DNA of 64,000 nt from assembly GCA_905250115.1 (NCBI GenBank), contig CAJNOI010000187.1, forward strand, positions 62,001 to 126,000. Direction: 5' to 3'. The position numbers were made by a program, and so were the translations under genes. Source of the DNA: Adineta steineri (lineage: Eukaryota; Rotifera; Eurotatoria; Adinetida; Adinetidae). Of the stretch, positions 24,928 through 38,533 are shown piece by piece (the stretch's first letter is position 1; each line of letters opens with the position of its first letter). The notes beneath the pieces were generated by a model. The model was not told where the DNA came from. It saw only the letters and a list, made by a program, of their open reading frames with translations, and ran no database searches.

Positions 24928-25289
24928 ACAACTATTACGTACTATTTCTACCACTCGAGAAAAATCAAGTCTATGGAATCTTTTAAGGTTTCATACGAAG
25001 AAAATATATAGTTTTAAAAGCGTTTTTTTTGTTGAGAACACTTTTACAGGGTTATAACCATAGATTAAATGTGGAATGTTATGTAAAAGATTGCATGAAC
25101 CTTGATTTTTTCTCCGAGTAAAGATTAATATGATCAATATTTCCATTGATCCTCAACTGAGTCACATCGAGTATGTTAATATTGAGTTTCAATTCGAAAA
25201 TAGTGAGTTGAAAATAGAAAATGAAAACAATGTTGAATTATATTATTTGATTTTCTGTAAAATATCACAAATCTAGTTCAATCATTTAT

Positions 25290-26570
25290 TCTTTGTATAG
25301 GAAAGTTTGAAAAAATAAATCTAGAATTTTATTAATTTTCATATAAAATAAAGTATTTATAAAAAAAAAGAAGAACAATAGTGCACGATTATAAACGTAA
25401 TAAAAATTATTTTTCAATAAAATCTTGTAAAGAATGATGAAATTGTTTAATTCATGTTGTATGATGTTTTTTAGCAATAGTATTAGTTCTAGGTGAAATA
25501 TTAAATGTTTATCTCTATTTGTAATAACATTTTCATTTGTTGATTTAATACAATCAAATAAAATTTCAATGATTTGTTCAAGATTAAAATGTGGATAACC
25601 AATTGAATTAGGTAAATTCATAATATAATCTTTTTGAAAATGAAAAGCATCAGAAATATTTTTCAGATTTTTTCTTTTATTTTCCATTGTTTAATATCCA
25701 ATTGCATTTCTTGTTTAGTTAACGCGAGTAATTGAATATTTTCAAGAATAAAATCTCGTGCATACCGATATAAATTAAACGTGATTGATCTAACCAAAAT
25801 ATTGCTTTATATAAATTTGATAATTAAATAGACTTTGATGATTTTAAACGTAGATTATTATCTAAATATGAAAAATAATCAATATATCCAATAGAATAAA
25901 TAATCGCATCAAATCTTTCTCATGACTTATCTTTAAAATAAACTGTTTTTTTATCAGTTTCAGTAGTTGATGGAGGTTCTTTGATTTTATTTAGTTATTT
26001 GAATTCTTTTCCTTTTGTTCGATACGAAATTCTAATAAATTTCGTTTCATATTCATATAATTGCAAAGCAATATCTTCACCTCAAACTCTCTCATCAATT
26101 AAAAGAACATTTTTATTTGAAAAATTTTCTGCGAAACGATAATCATGAGAATATAATAATCGACCAGAAAATGTTTCAATACCATTTAAATATGGAATAA
26201 ATCGTGTTGAATAATGTTCTGTTGCTATAATAACATAATCGAATTCTTCCGAATGTATTTTATCAGTTTTTCAATCTTTTACTAAAATATAAAATTTACT
26301 TTTTTTCTTCTAAATAATCGATTCATAGAATATTTTTATTCAGTTCAACACATTGACACACATTATTTTGTTGAGCATATCCTCGAATATAATCATAAGA
26401 TATATTTCGAGGTCAATATGATGGAAACTGATTGACCAAAATGTTTATCATATGTATAATCAATATATTTCGAACATTCTTTTGGTAAATATGTTCATCA
26501 ATTCAAATGCATATAATTGACTTAAACCAGATGGACCAACCCCACGAATTGCAACTCGAATTTATGAACA
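25290..26570 (-). pseudogene. Trimethylamine-monooxygenase-type flavin monooxygenase, decayed
   Basis: Reading the minus strand through many stops gives a consistent flavin-containing monooxygenase. It starts with an FAD-binding GVGPSGLSQL. Later come FDYVIIATEHYSTRFIPYL (the ATGHFS-type motif), SGRLLYSHDYR, NVLLIDERV*GEDIALQLY (the second Rossmann site, its GSSYSA-like glycines lost), TVYFKDKS, DAIIYSIGYIDYF, LYKAIFWLDQSRLIYIGM, FQKDYIMNL and YPHFNL near the C-terminus. Order and spacing match bacterial-type trimethylamine monooxygenases rather than animal FMOs. At least ten in-frame stops and several frameshifts show it is dead. Bacterial origin by transfer is inferred. Confidence 0.72.
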
Positions 26571-26859
26571 CATTTTTTTTCAATCTTAGTTTTATTTGTT
26601 TGTCGATACACAGATCAACAAATAAAAGAAAAACATATGCATTCATTTTTCTATATTAGAGAAGAAAAGAAAAAGTATATATAATGAACAACATAGATAT
26701 TTTTCTATGTTAAGATTTATCGATGTACTCTACGTTTCTATTATGTTATTTAATATTCAAGTCACTTATTATTGTTTAGAAAGAAAAATTCGATTTAAAA
26801 TATATATTATTAAGAAAGAATTCGAATTGGAAAAAGAATAAAAATTTCGAAACTGTATC

Positions 26860-27650
26860 TATCTTCTTCTTCTATATATATAAAGAAGAATGTTTGTCTG
26901 TTCTTTATGCATTTGGAGACCGTACGAGCAAATACAATGAAACTTTTCAGAAATGATGTCTACACCCACGGGAAGGTCGACATGTACTTTTTTCGGAAAA
27001 AAATGAATTCTACGGTTGCTACAGGCAATCTAAAAAACTGACCAATAGAATTGCAGCATTTCAAAAGGTTAAAAAAACATTGCTAGCGAAGGCGGCCGAA
27101 GATCGTCTGAGCGCTCAAATACAACAATGGACATGTTCCATCTATGTAGGGCAATCTGGTACTTGCTACAGGCAATCTATAGAATTGACCAATAGGAATG
27201 CAGCATTTCAAAAAGTTTAAAAAAATAGCTAGCGAATGCGGCCGTAGGCCGTCTGAGCGCACACCTTCTGTTCGCTATGCATTCGGTCCCTGTAATACAT
27301 ATGATCCCCAAACTTTCCATGACGCTTCCTTAGGTCCCAAGGACGGTCAACGGGGCGTTGGCATGGTCATAGGGGGGGGGGGGCACGGGCTGGGAGGGGG
27401 CGTGATTGAAACTTCACCCAGGTGGTTCTGTGATAGCTAACGTCACCAAACCATCAATCACACTTCTGTATATACAAGAAAAAATAGCGAGGGAGTCGGA
27501 TACGGAAGGTGCTAGAAATATAAATACTTTGCAGCGGGAAACGTATCAGAGGGATTTTACAGCGACAACTGTATGAGAGAGAGTTTGCAGCGGGAACTGT
27601 GTAAGAGAGAATTTGCAGCGGGTACTTCCTCTAGTACGATATAGAATGAA
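26860..27650. repeat. GC-richer repeat block with two diverged ~110-base copies
   Basis: Two direct copies lie at about 27,013-27,120 and 27,165-27,275. They share GCTACAGGCAATCTA, GCAGCATTTCAAAA and GCGGCCG...CGTCTGAGCGC. A poly-G run follows at 27,373-27,384. A degenerate tandem array of TTTGCAGCGGGAACTGTG-type units then lies at 27,530-27,625. The start at about 26,870 (TCTATATATATAAAGAAGAA, then TGTTTGTCTG) resembles Helitron 5' ends, but no 3' hairpin-CTRR terminus was fixed. No protein is encoded. Confidence 0.5.
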
Positions 27651-28191
27651 GATTGTAGAAAAAGAAAGAATTCTATTGAATAAATCTTGAACAAAAGATA
27701 ATTTATTTTTCAAATTTATTATTGAAATTTCTCAGTTGAAAATAAAATAAAACTATTCTGTTCTTATCTATTAAAACAAACGAAAATATTTCATTTTTAT
27801 TTTTATTATCACAAAATCTAAGATATTACAATTATTATTAATTCATTGCTAATTTTATTTTTTTCGAATGATTAATTAGAAGTTTATCTTTAGAGAATAT
27901 TTATTAATCAATAAAATTCTATAACTTTAAAAATAAGATTTGTCACATTTTTATTTTAAGATATTATGAAAAATATATTTGTTGTTTATCATTATTGAAA
28001 TCTATTATTTATTATTCATAATAAACCGTCTTTTTAAACTAATTTATGTGTGTTAACACGTGTGAAAATATTTCAAAATATAGTTTATTAGGAAATTCAA
28101 TCAATGGAAATTAAGATAATTAGTAAAGACAATTTCATGGTTATAGATGTAAAATTATTTATTTATTTTTAATGAAGCAATTAAACAATAA

Positions 28192-31100
28192 TTATTGTAT
28201 GTTGTTTTGAGCATTTAACATTTTATAATAAATTCCATGTTTTTCTATTAATTCTGTATGAGTACCACTTTCTACTATACGACCCATTTCAAGTACATAT
28301 ATTAAATCACATGAACGTATTGTTGAAAGACGATGTGCAATAATAAGTGATATTCGATTAGGATCCTCTGTTTGAGCTTGATCAAGAGTTTCTTGTACTA
28401 TCTGAAAATTATTAAAAATGTTAAATTATACCTACAAAACAAAATTAATTTACTTGTTCATTATATGGATCCATGGCACTTGTAGCTTCATCTAATAATA
28501 ATATTTTAGGTTGACGAATAAGAACTCGAGCAATAGCAATACGTTGTTTTTCACCACCTGATAAAAAATTACCTTTTATTCCAACTTTTGTCTCATAACC
28601 CTATGATAAAATAAGATAATATTATTAAATAATAAAAATATTAATCTCACTTGAGGTAATTGTTGAATAAATTCATGAATATTAGCTTTAGTTGCAGCAA
28701 GAACAATCTCATCCATTGGTATATTTTCTAATCCATATGATATATTTTCAGCAATTGTTAAATCAAATAAAACTGGTTCTTGACTAACAACACCCAAACG
28801 AGAACGTAGCCATTGAAGATTTAATTTTCGAATATCAACACCATCAAGAAGCTAGTTTATATTAATATCGTCTATATAAGTACTTGAACTATATATATAG
28901 AAAAGAGATACATACCAATTCTCCATGTGTAACATCATAAAATCGTTCTAATAATTGAATTATTGTTGATTTTCCACATCCAGATGCACCTGAATCGATT
29001 ATATTATATGATTAATAAACTAGAAAACATTATTTATTAAAACATACCAACAAGAGCTATACGTTGACCTGATTTAATAGATAATTGAAGTTTATCAAGA
29101 ACAAGAACTGTTGGACGACTTGGATAAATAAATTTAACTTGATTAAATTCTGTTTCTCCACTAAAGTTAGTCTAAACAATTCAAGTTTAAAATTAACAAT
29201 TTAAAGGCAATAGTTTTTCTTCTTTTTCTTTTACCAATTCTTGTCCTCTATTAGATCCATTATCAATAGTTGGTATTCGATCAAATAGATCAAAAAATGC
29301 GTCAGCAGCAGCAAATGATTGACCAATACGTTCGGCTCTGAAGTAATAAATAATAAAAACAAAAACAAAAAAAAATAAATTCTATGTCTTACAACATTCC
29401 AACAATTCTTAATAATTCTAATGCAAGCATTGCAAAAGCAGAAACTCTATAAACATAAAAAAACAATAAAACGTTAATTTGTAAATTATCAAAATTATTG
29501 TATCAGTTACATAACAACATCGCTCATGTCTATTTCATTTTTTTCAACAAGAATCAAAGCACGCCAATACAAAAGTCCTAAAGTCAATGGACTCATTGCA
29601 AATCTCAATCCATACACTGTTGCAAATACTGCTTCAGGTCTCCAAGACAATCTAAACAAAAGATAATTTATTGAAGACTGACGTCAATAACTGTAAAAAA
29701 AAGAGAGCTATATTCGGTTTTATTAGTCCATTATCGATATAGAAGAGCATGTTTTTAAGAAAACTAATCAAGATTCTTCAAACTACTCGAAGTTTTGTTT
29801 ATTACTTTAAATATCTATTTAGATTTCAATTTCGATCTGCTATAACTAGAAAATAAACTGGCTACAATCAAAGTAACTATATGATCAAATTTTACTCAAG
29901 TTTCGATTTTACTATTGTTTTCTCAGTTAGTTTTTACGATTTTTCATTACTATGCAAAAAAGCTCTTTTTCAAATATACATATATGGATAGTATGCAAAA
30001 GACTAACATTAATACTTGATCAATCATATTCGTATATTGTCGTAAAACTTCGTTTTCCATTGATAACTGTTTTACTGTGCGCATATTGGTAATAACTTCA
30101 ACAGCAAGCTAAAGAAGATAAACATAGAATGAATATTTTAATAAACATTTGATCAAATAATGTGTAATATCATAATTCTACTACGCATTAAACGATTATG
30201 AATAAAAAGATGGTTTTACCGTGCTAGCTTGAGAGTAAATGAGATTAGATTGTGTTTTTAACCATGAACTCAATCGTATTTGAATAATAGTGGCGATCAG
30301 TATGATAATGAAAGGGATAGCTATGATTACTGTTAATTGCCAGTTGTAAAAAAAGCCAAGCAAGAAACCAAAAATAGACATGGATAAAGCTTGACAAATA
30401 ACACCTAATCTTGAACCAGCCATATCTTCAATAGCAGCTGCATTAGAAAAGAGTTGAGTACATATAGCACCAGAACTGTTTTCAGGTCGATCAAAATAAG
30501 CTACTTCCTGACGAAGAAAACATGCGAAAGTTTTTGAACGAAGGCGACTAACTAATTTCGCTCCTGCTACTCCAAAAGCCACAAACTGTAAACGAAGATG
30601 AAAAAATTCATTAATATTGTTTAGAGATAATATAGTTACTTGGAAAAAATGAAGAATCATAAAAACAGCGCCGATAAGAATAAATAAACCACTTGTAATC
30701 AACACTCGGCGACGTACATCACTGTATTTACAATCATTAAATTCCTAAATAAAAGAAACATTCGACAGAAAAAGACACATCATTTATCTTTTGTTAGAAT
30801 ATTCATACGAATAAAATCACTCACATTGATTATTTTTGCGAATAGAATTGAGAAGACTGGTCCTCGTAATCCACCAAGTAAACATACTAAACAACCAATC
30901 AAGATAAACATCCATTCAGGACTATTCATCTTCAAGAGTCTTAGGAAGACAGCTTTTTTTCTTGTTGATATCGAAGCTCTCTAGAAATTTACACATTAAT
31001 GATAATTTTTTAAAGTTATTGGATATTTATTTTTACCTGATTTATATCAGTTGCTTCGCTCTCACTCAAAAACCGAATACGTTCCACTATTCGAAAAAAA

Positions 31101-34100
31101 CAAAACAGAATGGAGTTTATAAAATAATAGAATCATGAATATTAGAAAAGTGACATACATATTTGTTCTTCATCTTCAGCTGCTGCTTTTGCCATATTCA
31201 TTAAGCCATCTTGTGTATCAATCGTTTTTTCAGATTGTTGCATTTTGACCATTGTTTGATATTTCCCTCCTTCTTTTGCCAATAATGTTTCATGTGTACC
31301 TTCTTCAACTACACTTCCTTTATCTAATACATAGATATAATCAGCATTTTGGATTGTTGTCAAACGATGAGCAATAACTATAGTTGTACGATCTATATAT
31401 TAATAATAATAATAATATAATCAACAGTAATTAAGTAATTTTTACTTTTGCATGCTCGATCAAGTGCTTCTTGAACAGTTTTTTCGCTAACATTATCAAG
31501 TGCACTTGTTGCTTCATCTAACAAAAGAATGTTGGGTTGTTTGACAAGTGCACGAGCTAATGCAATACGTTGTTTTTCACCACCACTCAATTGTATACCA
31601 CGTTCACCAACAAGTGTTTCATATTTCTGCAAACAAAAATATTAATATAAACATATAGATAAAGATGAATATTTAAAAATAAACATTTGGTAATTTCATA
31701 ATGAAATTATGTGCATTGGCTTGTTTTGCTGCTTGTTCAATCTCTTCACGTATTGCATTCAATTTACCAAAACGAATATTTTCATAAATACTTATTCCAA
31801 ATAAAACCTATTTCAATATATAAAAATTCGACAGAGACTAAAAAAGAAAATAAAAGAAACCTACAGGTTCTTGACTAACAACTCCAATATTTTGACGAAA
31901 CTGTTTGATTTTATAATCTGTAATTGATTGACCATCAACCATAATTGTGCCTAAGGAAGGTTTATAGTAGCGAAGAAGAAGTGATACACATGTACTTTTT
32001 CCTATCACAATAAATTTCAATACTAAAATTTCATATTTGTTTCAAAAAAAGATTTACCACAACCACTTGAACCTACAAGAGCAGTTGTTTGATTAGCACG
32101 AGCAATCAATTTAAGATTATTCAAAGCTGTTGCATTTTCTCTAGATGGATAAGAAAAACTAACATTATCAAATTCAATATCACCATTAATATTAGAAATA
32201 GATCTTTCATTAGATATGTTCTCTTGTAATATTTCTCTTTCGTTAATATTTCCATCATGTGCCTATATCATAAAATAAAATAGACAACATAATTACCAAA
32301 GTTTAGTATCTAGTATTCCATGTATTTTACCTCATCAATAAGTCGAAATACGGAAACTGCTGCACCTTGAGCTTCCAAAATTGATTGGAGGAAAGGTCCA
32401 ATATTATTAAGATAACTTAAAGCTTGTGCAAACATATTTACAACCTAAACAAAAGTTCTTTTTTTAGTTACTCTCTTGCATAGTGATGTTATAGCTGACT
32501 TACAACAAGAATATCACTAATGGTTAGTGTATGATGAGTTCCATGAGACATAAGAATAGAACCAAAATTAAAACCAATTGAATAAACCAGAAAGGATATA
32601 AAAAATAACCAACCAGTAAAAGCACCAAATGCAGCATCTTTGCGTACAGTACACCATTCATTTAGTCTTAATTCTTTATCATATCTAGATAAAGATAAAT
32701 AATATAAAATAATCTATAAATCTTTGTTTGTTTATTTACTGTTTTTGTTGCCATTTGCTTCCATTGAACGAAAGAACAGTTCTTAATGAACTAAAAACTT
32801 CTTGAGCGATTTGCCCAGCTTTTGAATATGTATTTAATTGTTCTTCTGTTTCTTTCGTGATGAGCTAAAATTATTGATAAAGATTTTAGTAAATTAAACA
32901 ATAATTTCTACCTTAGCAAACATTAATGAACTACCAACAATAATTGGAATTGTACAAGACATGATTAAAGATAATTTCCAATTGAGAATAAAAGATATGA
33001 TTATACTAAAAATCATGACTAGAATAACTCCAATTGCTACTAAGAATTCATAACCTATCCCTTTTTTGATCTTGTCAATATTACTGGAAAGGAAATCGAT
33101 CATATATAATTGTTTGGTATGAAGTTGTTAAATTTACTTACGTAAAAAGCTTCGAACTGTATTGAGTAGTTTGATTTGTATCCAAATATGTCATGTTCTA
33201 AAAAATAAAAAAGAGAAATAACACATTATTTTATCTTAAATCATAATTTAACATATAAATGTACTGAAAATGACAAGTTCAATATTATCATGTTCTTTAA
33301 AACTATTTTGTAATTAATTAATTTAGACTATTTCTAAATTGTATTGATAATAAAATTTTCGTGTTGTTTTTTACAGTAAATTTTTGTTCAACATGATCTT
33401 TGGTATTGGTCCGTACTATCATTCTCGACTCTTATATATTTTGTATTAGTTATGCTCATAATTTAATTGATATACTAACGATGTTTTTAGAATTATTAGT
33501 TTTGTTGATTAGAGAAATATTTTGAAAAAAAAAATCAGAAATCGAGGCCAAAATGCTTTACTTCATTTTGTTTTATGTTTGATTTTGAACAAGAGGCATA
33601 AATAGAATAAACTGTATTTTAACTATTTTAATCGCTTATAATCATTTATTTGAGTTACTTTTCAATGAATAACTGTCTTTTGAAGAAATAAAAACATTTA
33701 TAATACAGATATGCACTAAATTTAAGTCATCTAGTAGAAATTTTGATACTATTCAATATTGAATTATGGCCATGAACTATGAAATATTTTATGAATGCAA
33801 AAAAATATTTTAACTTACACGTTGAATAAGTGATCGAAAGAGTAAAACACTCATACGGGATGTTTGTCGTTGCGTAGCAATTGTCCAACACGTATATTCA
33901 AAAAAAGAACATACAAATGTTAAAATACTGAAACCTACAACGACATAGAGAAATAACAAATCGCTTGTTTTTTAAATTTAAATCATCATATTCAATAGAC
34001 TTACCGAAGAACAAATAAACTAAGTGCATAACATTATCATGAAATAAAGGCGTTAACGGAGCTAATGTGGTTAAAATAGTTTTATTATCATAATGGCATA

Positions 34101-34776
34101 GTCTACAAAGAAAAAGTTTAAGAATATTTAAAAATAGATTTTTTTTCAGTAAATTACTTATGTAATCGATCATAATTTAATGCATTAAGATCAATACCAA
34201 AAGGACATACAGTATTATTTATAATTCCATATTCTAAATTTTGATATTGATTATGACAATCAACAGCAAATGATGTAGTGGCAAATAATCCCGTGATTCG
34301 ACCAAAAAGAGTTAAATTCGCGAGAATACCAATGGTATGCCCCAACAGCGAACACAGACCAAGAATTAAAAGAAGAATATCAATACGATCAGCAAATCGA
34401 AACTATCATTGAATGAAATGAATTAATTTATATATATATATATATTAAAAAGAAAAACAACATGCTTTCAGTTTAGTATTTTTATTACTTTATCTCATGA
34501 TATTTTATGTTTGAATATACTTACCAATTGTAAAACACCGACTGGAATATCTTTAGTAGTATGCTTGATCTCATCGTCTAACTTTTTATTCTTAGCATCA
34601 GTCTTTTGCTGTTTGAAATATTGACGCCACTCAGAAAAACTATAAATAATAATGAGTTCGTTATGTGTTTATTAATATTATATTTTTTTTAAATCATACC
34701 TTTTGTTTTCATTATCATTATCATTTTCATTAAGTAATTTGTTATGTTTCTTTAATAGCGGCTCTTTATCGCTCAT
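28192..34776 (-). CDS. Full ABCB exporter (P-glycoprotein/MDR type)
   Basis: An ATP-driven membrane exporter with the layout TMD1-NBD1-TMD2-NBD2 spread over roughly 20 short exons. The start is [13 protein letters not shown] at 34,776 and the stop follows [11 protein letters not shown]1 (about 34,500-32,350) carries a large extracellular loop with Cys and N-glycosylation sites. NBD1 (32,270-31,250) has Walker A split by an intron, [12 protein letters not shown], the signature [15 protein letters not shown], Walker [13 protein letters not shown] and a His switch. A charged linker lies near 31,150. TMD2 spans about 30,950-29,500. NBD2 (29,260-28,200) has [47 protein letters not shown] and [10 protein letters not shown]. 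All catalytic motifs of both sites look intact. Animal homologues export hydrophobic compounds. A broken relative lies at 37.7-38.5 kb. Confidence 0.88.
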
Positions 34777-35401
34777 ATTCTTCTTTTTTTCAAACACAAA
34801 TTAGCATGAAACATGAAGCTTATTATCGGTCTATATGTATTAGTATAAAGAATGATTGAATATTCTTTGCTTCACTGATTTTTCGTCCTATACCTATTTT
34901 ATCTGTTTTCTCTTATATTATCAAAAAACGTGGGCAACACTATGTAAAAGGCAGAAATTTTAGATATTTTTTCATAGATGCAAATCTAATTAACATTTTC
35001 TTCGTACCTGCCGCGTAGGAGTAATAGGTTCTCATTAAAGACTCAGAGATAGTAAATTTAATGATTGAGAAAGACTAAAAATAAATGAGAATATCATATG
35101 TAAAAAGGCGTTCAAATCTAATTCTAAAGCATTTATAGATAAAAAAAAATAAAAAATAAATTATCGATTACTTTTAATCTCTATACAAATTAGAATTTTA
35201 TTAACCGTAAAGAAAACAATAAAATAAATTAAAGAGGTATAAGAAGTCAAAATCATCAATCCAGTTCTACAATTAAATTTATATATATATTTATAACAGA
35301 TACAATTTTATTTTAAGATTATCATTCATTTGCAAATAGTTGTATAATACCGACGAGATTTTTTTATAAGACTAAATATAATATTCATTAATAATATAAT
35401 T

Positions 35402-35820
35402 TTTATTTTCCGTACTCTTCTTTTATTTATTTATTTAAAAACAAGTTAGCTTTCGAAATGCGCTGTATTTATTCATCAAACATTTTTCTACTGTACATAA
35501 CATTCTACGCATTTATATATACATATTATAAAGAGACATTGTCTTTGTTCTTTTTCTTTGTTCTTCCTTTGTTAAATATTTAACAGTGGTAGAGGAGACA
35601 AGACGGTAAGAGTGACTAAGTCGAGTTTGAAACCTGTTCTGTATCAATACTAAACGTTTAACAAAAAAAAAGAACAAAGACAATGTCTCTTTGTAAAATG
35701 TATATATAAATGCGTAAAATGTTTTGTACAGTAGAAAAATGTCTGATAAAAAAATGTAGTGTATTTCGAAAGCTAACTTGTTTTTAAATAAATAAATAAA
35801 GGATGAGTATGGAAAATAAA
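35402..35820. repeat. Long inverted repeat, arms ~175 bases
   Basis: Left arm 35,402-35,584 and right arm 35,651-35,820 are inverted copies with scattered mismatches. Shared blocks include ACAAGTTAGCTTTCGAAAT, CATTTTTCTACTGTACA and AAGAGACATTGTCTTTGTTC. The spacer of about 66 bases (GTGGTAGAGGAGACAAGACG and on) is GC-richer than its surroundings. Foldback transposon or MITE is the likely class. No coding capacity. Confidence 0.8.
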
Positions 35821-36430
35821 TATCAATTAACCGTTTCCAACCGAAAAGAATAATAATATGATTTTATTTACAAATCGATTAATTATACATAAATAATTGC
35901 TTCAATCTTCATTATGACATCGAGTTAGAAATATATTTATTCAACAAAAACTAAAATTTATACTATCATTCATGTTAAAGGAATGTGATTATAGATTGGT
36001 TATAACTAATGAATCTTTAAAATAACGAATTTCTTAAACATATTAGATATTTTTAAATAAATGAATGAAATATTAGTGTTTGGAAAGAATTAGAAACGAA
36101 TAATAGGAAAACAATGACTTCATATTTGTCGGATACTTGATTTAATTCAGTTCCGTTGGTTTGTATCAAGAAACTTGTTGCATTTAAATAACAAAAATAG
36201 AGAGAATAATTTATTTCTTTTGATTTTCCTGGTTGAGTCGAATGGAAAACATTGAATAATACATATGATTTAATGGTACAAATGAAACGTTTTGACGGCT
36301 GTACCCTGTTCTCCTACCAAAGAGAAATTGTATGACCTCAAGCAAAAATGCGTCAATCACATGGAGTTAAAACGAGCAATTTTTTTTATAATCACATTGT
36401 TTTCATTAAAGTACAGTCCTACAACCTATA

Positions 36431-36547
36431 CAAAGAAAATTTTGCGAAATAGTCACGAAATAATCGATTTATGTGTACTTATTACTGTTAAAATCATATG
36501 AAAATAACCGATTATTTCGTGACTATCTTCTAAAATTTTCTTTACAT
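36431..36547. repeat. Inverted repeat, arms ~42 bases
   Basis: Arms at 36,431-36,470 and 36,505-36,547 share ATAGTCACGAAATAATCG and AAAGAAAATTTT as inverted copies. The central part between them is about 35 bases. Confidence 0.75.
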
Positions 36548-37751
36548 GGGAAACACACACAAAACAATAGCACAGAGAATTTCTCAATCCATGTTTTCAT
36601 TCATTCATAGAAGTTTAAAAGAACTCGAGAGAAATACCTATTCAAGTACATGTCTATATATAAATTATTTATATTTTTTCTTTCCATTTCTCCTTGATAT
36701 GTATGACTCGAGGATGAAGTGAAACAAATTTCCTTATTGGCTGTTTCAGTTATGAACGGCTCATTGATATAAGCATATTTAATACTCTACAGTCGTATAA
36801 GAAATGTGATAGAGAATCTTTGATTTATTTTAAACGTGTTTGATGTATGAAAAATAATATTTGTTTTCTTTATTTGCTGATGAATGAATAATTATATAAT
36901 CTTGCATTTTATAAGAATATGTCAATTAAAAGTTATTTCTCTCAGCAAAAATAAATAAGATATTCAATCTATTAAGAATAATCTCAAGCGACAAAATTAA
37001 TAGAAAGAAACTTTTGAATAAAAATATAAGGTAAAATAAATGTTTTTTTTGTATCCATATTGGTTTTTATTTTAGTTTATTTGTTAATTAAAAAAGAAAT
37101 CGACGACTAATCCTAAGAATTAGGACGAATATGAATAAATTGTGAGTGTGAATGAGGTTCTAGACAACAAGATAACCAAAAGAGTGCAATGGATGATCTA
37201 GCGGTTTCTTCGTGAGAAGTTCAAGTCATTTCGCTCTCCATTGTGGCAAACATTCATTAATATAAATATCAAAATTAATCTTTCTTTTTAATTCTATCAC
37301 ATATTTTGTTGTATGATACTCTGTATTAAAAATATATAATTCTTGACAAGTGACATATGAAGTGATCTGATGGAATATAGAATATTTATTTTTAAACGTG
37401 ATGATGTTTTCTATTTATAAATCATTATATTATATTAAATAGATATATACGAGTCAAATTCGTAATCTTCTCGACAATAAGTAAAAATATAAAAACTATG
37501 CAACATTTTAATTCATAATTAGTTTTTAGATTTTATTTGACCTAATCTACATTTACTTTGGTTTTAATTCATGGAGCTATCTTTTTTTTTAAAATAAATC
37601 ATTTTCATTTAATAATATTAATAGGAATTTTTTTTTAATTAACAAATTATATTATACATTAAAGAATAACAATTCTCAATCCATTTTTATGCTAAAGACT
37701 GAGAGATAACATATGTATCATTTTGAATAAAGTTTATAGTCATTCTATTTC

Positions 37752-38533
37752 TCACATAAGATCAAGTACAAATCTACGATAAGAAGTTTTATGTACTATT
37801 AATTCTGCATGTGTACCACTTTCCAGTAATCGTCCATTAGGACTAAGAACATAAATAAGATCACATGAATGTTCAACAAACTGAAAAAGATTAGAAATAA
37901 CATAAAAATTTTGATTATTAATTGCTTTCTACTTATTTAGTATAATGTCAAATTTGTCAACTCTCTATTATGATTTACATTATTAAGTTTGAATAAGATA
38001 GAAATAATATAATATCTAATATTTTGTCGATTTCTATTTTATAAAAAATAGACAAACAAATTTTATTTACCTTTTCATTATGTACATTCAACGCACCCGT
38101 TCGTTCAACAAATAATAAAATTTTTCGATTACGAAAAAGAGCTCATGCAATAGCAATACGCTTTTTTTGACCTCCAGATAAGAACGAAGTTCCATTCAAT
38201 CCTACAGGTGTATCATAACCCTAAAATTTAATAAAATAATCATTTCAAAGCTCAATATGTCATATAAGTAAAAATTGCGTTTTTTTTATTGTATTAAAGT
38301 ATATAAAAAGAGTAAAACATACCATTGGTAATGCTTCTATAAAATTATGACAATGAGCTCGTCTAGCTACATTAATAATATCTTCATAAGTAAATCTATG
38401 TGATGAACACCCATATGATATATTTTCGCCAATAGTAAGACCTAACATAAGAGCTGGCTATTGACTAATAAGACCAATTTGTGTTCGTAATCATGATAAA
38501 TTTAAAGTTCATATAACATGACTATCAGCTAAC
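37752..38533 (-). pseudogene. ABCB exporter NBD fragment, decayed
   Basis: A second, broken P-glycoprotein-type nucleotide-binding domain. Readable in order are IGLISQ followed by a stop, GLTIGENISYG, ARRAHCHNFIEALPM, an intron, GYDTPVGLNGTSFLSGGQKKRIAIA followed by a stop, LLFVERTGALN (Walker [12 protein letters not shown] destroyed), and CDLIYVLSPNGRLLESGTHAEL with a C-terminal stop. The part with the His switch is missing or scrambled around 37,900-38,060. Transmembrane domains are absent. It lies 3 kb from the 3-prime-oriented intact ABCB gene on the same strand, so it is probably the remnant of a tandem duplicate. Confidence 0.75.

Larger units (their letters stand above)
34777..37751. 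other. AT-rich gene-free stretch with foldback repeats
   Basis: No coding exon can be supported. It contains two inverted-repeat structures (35,402-35,820 and 36,431-36,547) and otherwise low-complexity AT-rich DNA. A TA run at 34,429-34,445 lies just inside the adjoining ABCB gene. Confidence 0.5.

Noticed and set aside
37170-37240. tRNA-like sequence with CAATGGA/TCCATTG ends
   Set aside because: Only 57 bases between the pairing ends, with no proper T arm; treated as chance pairing.
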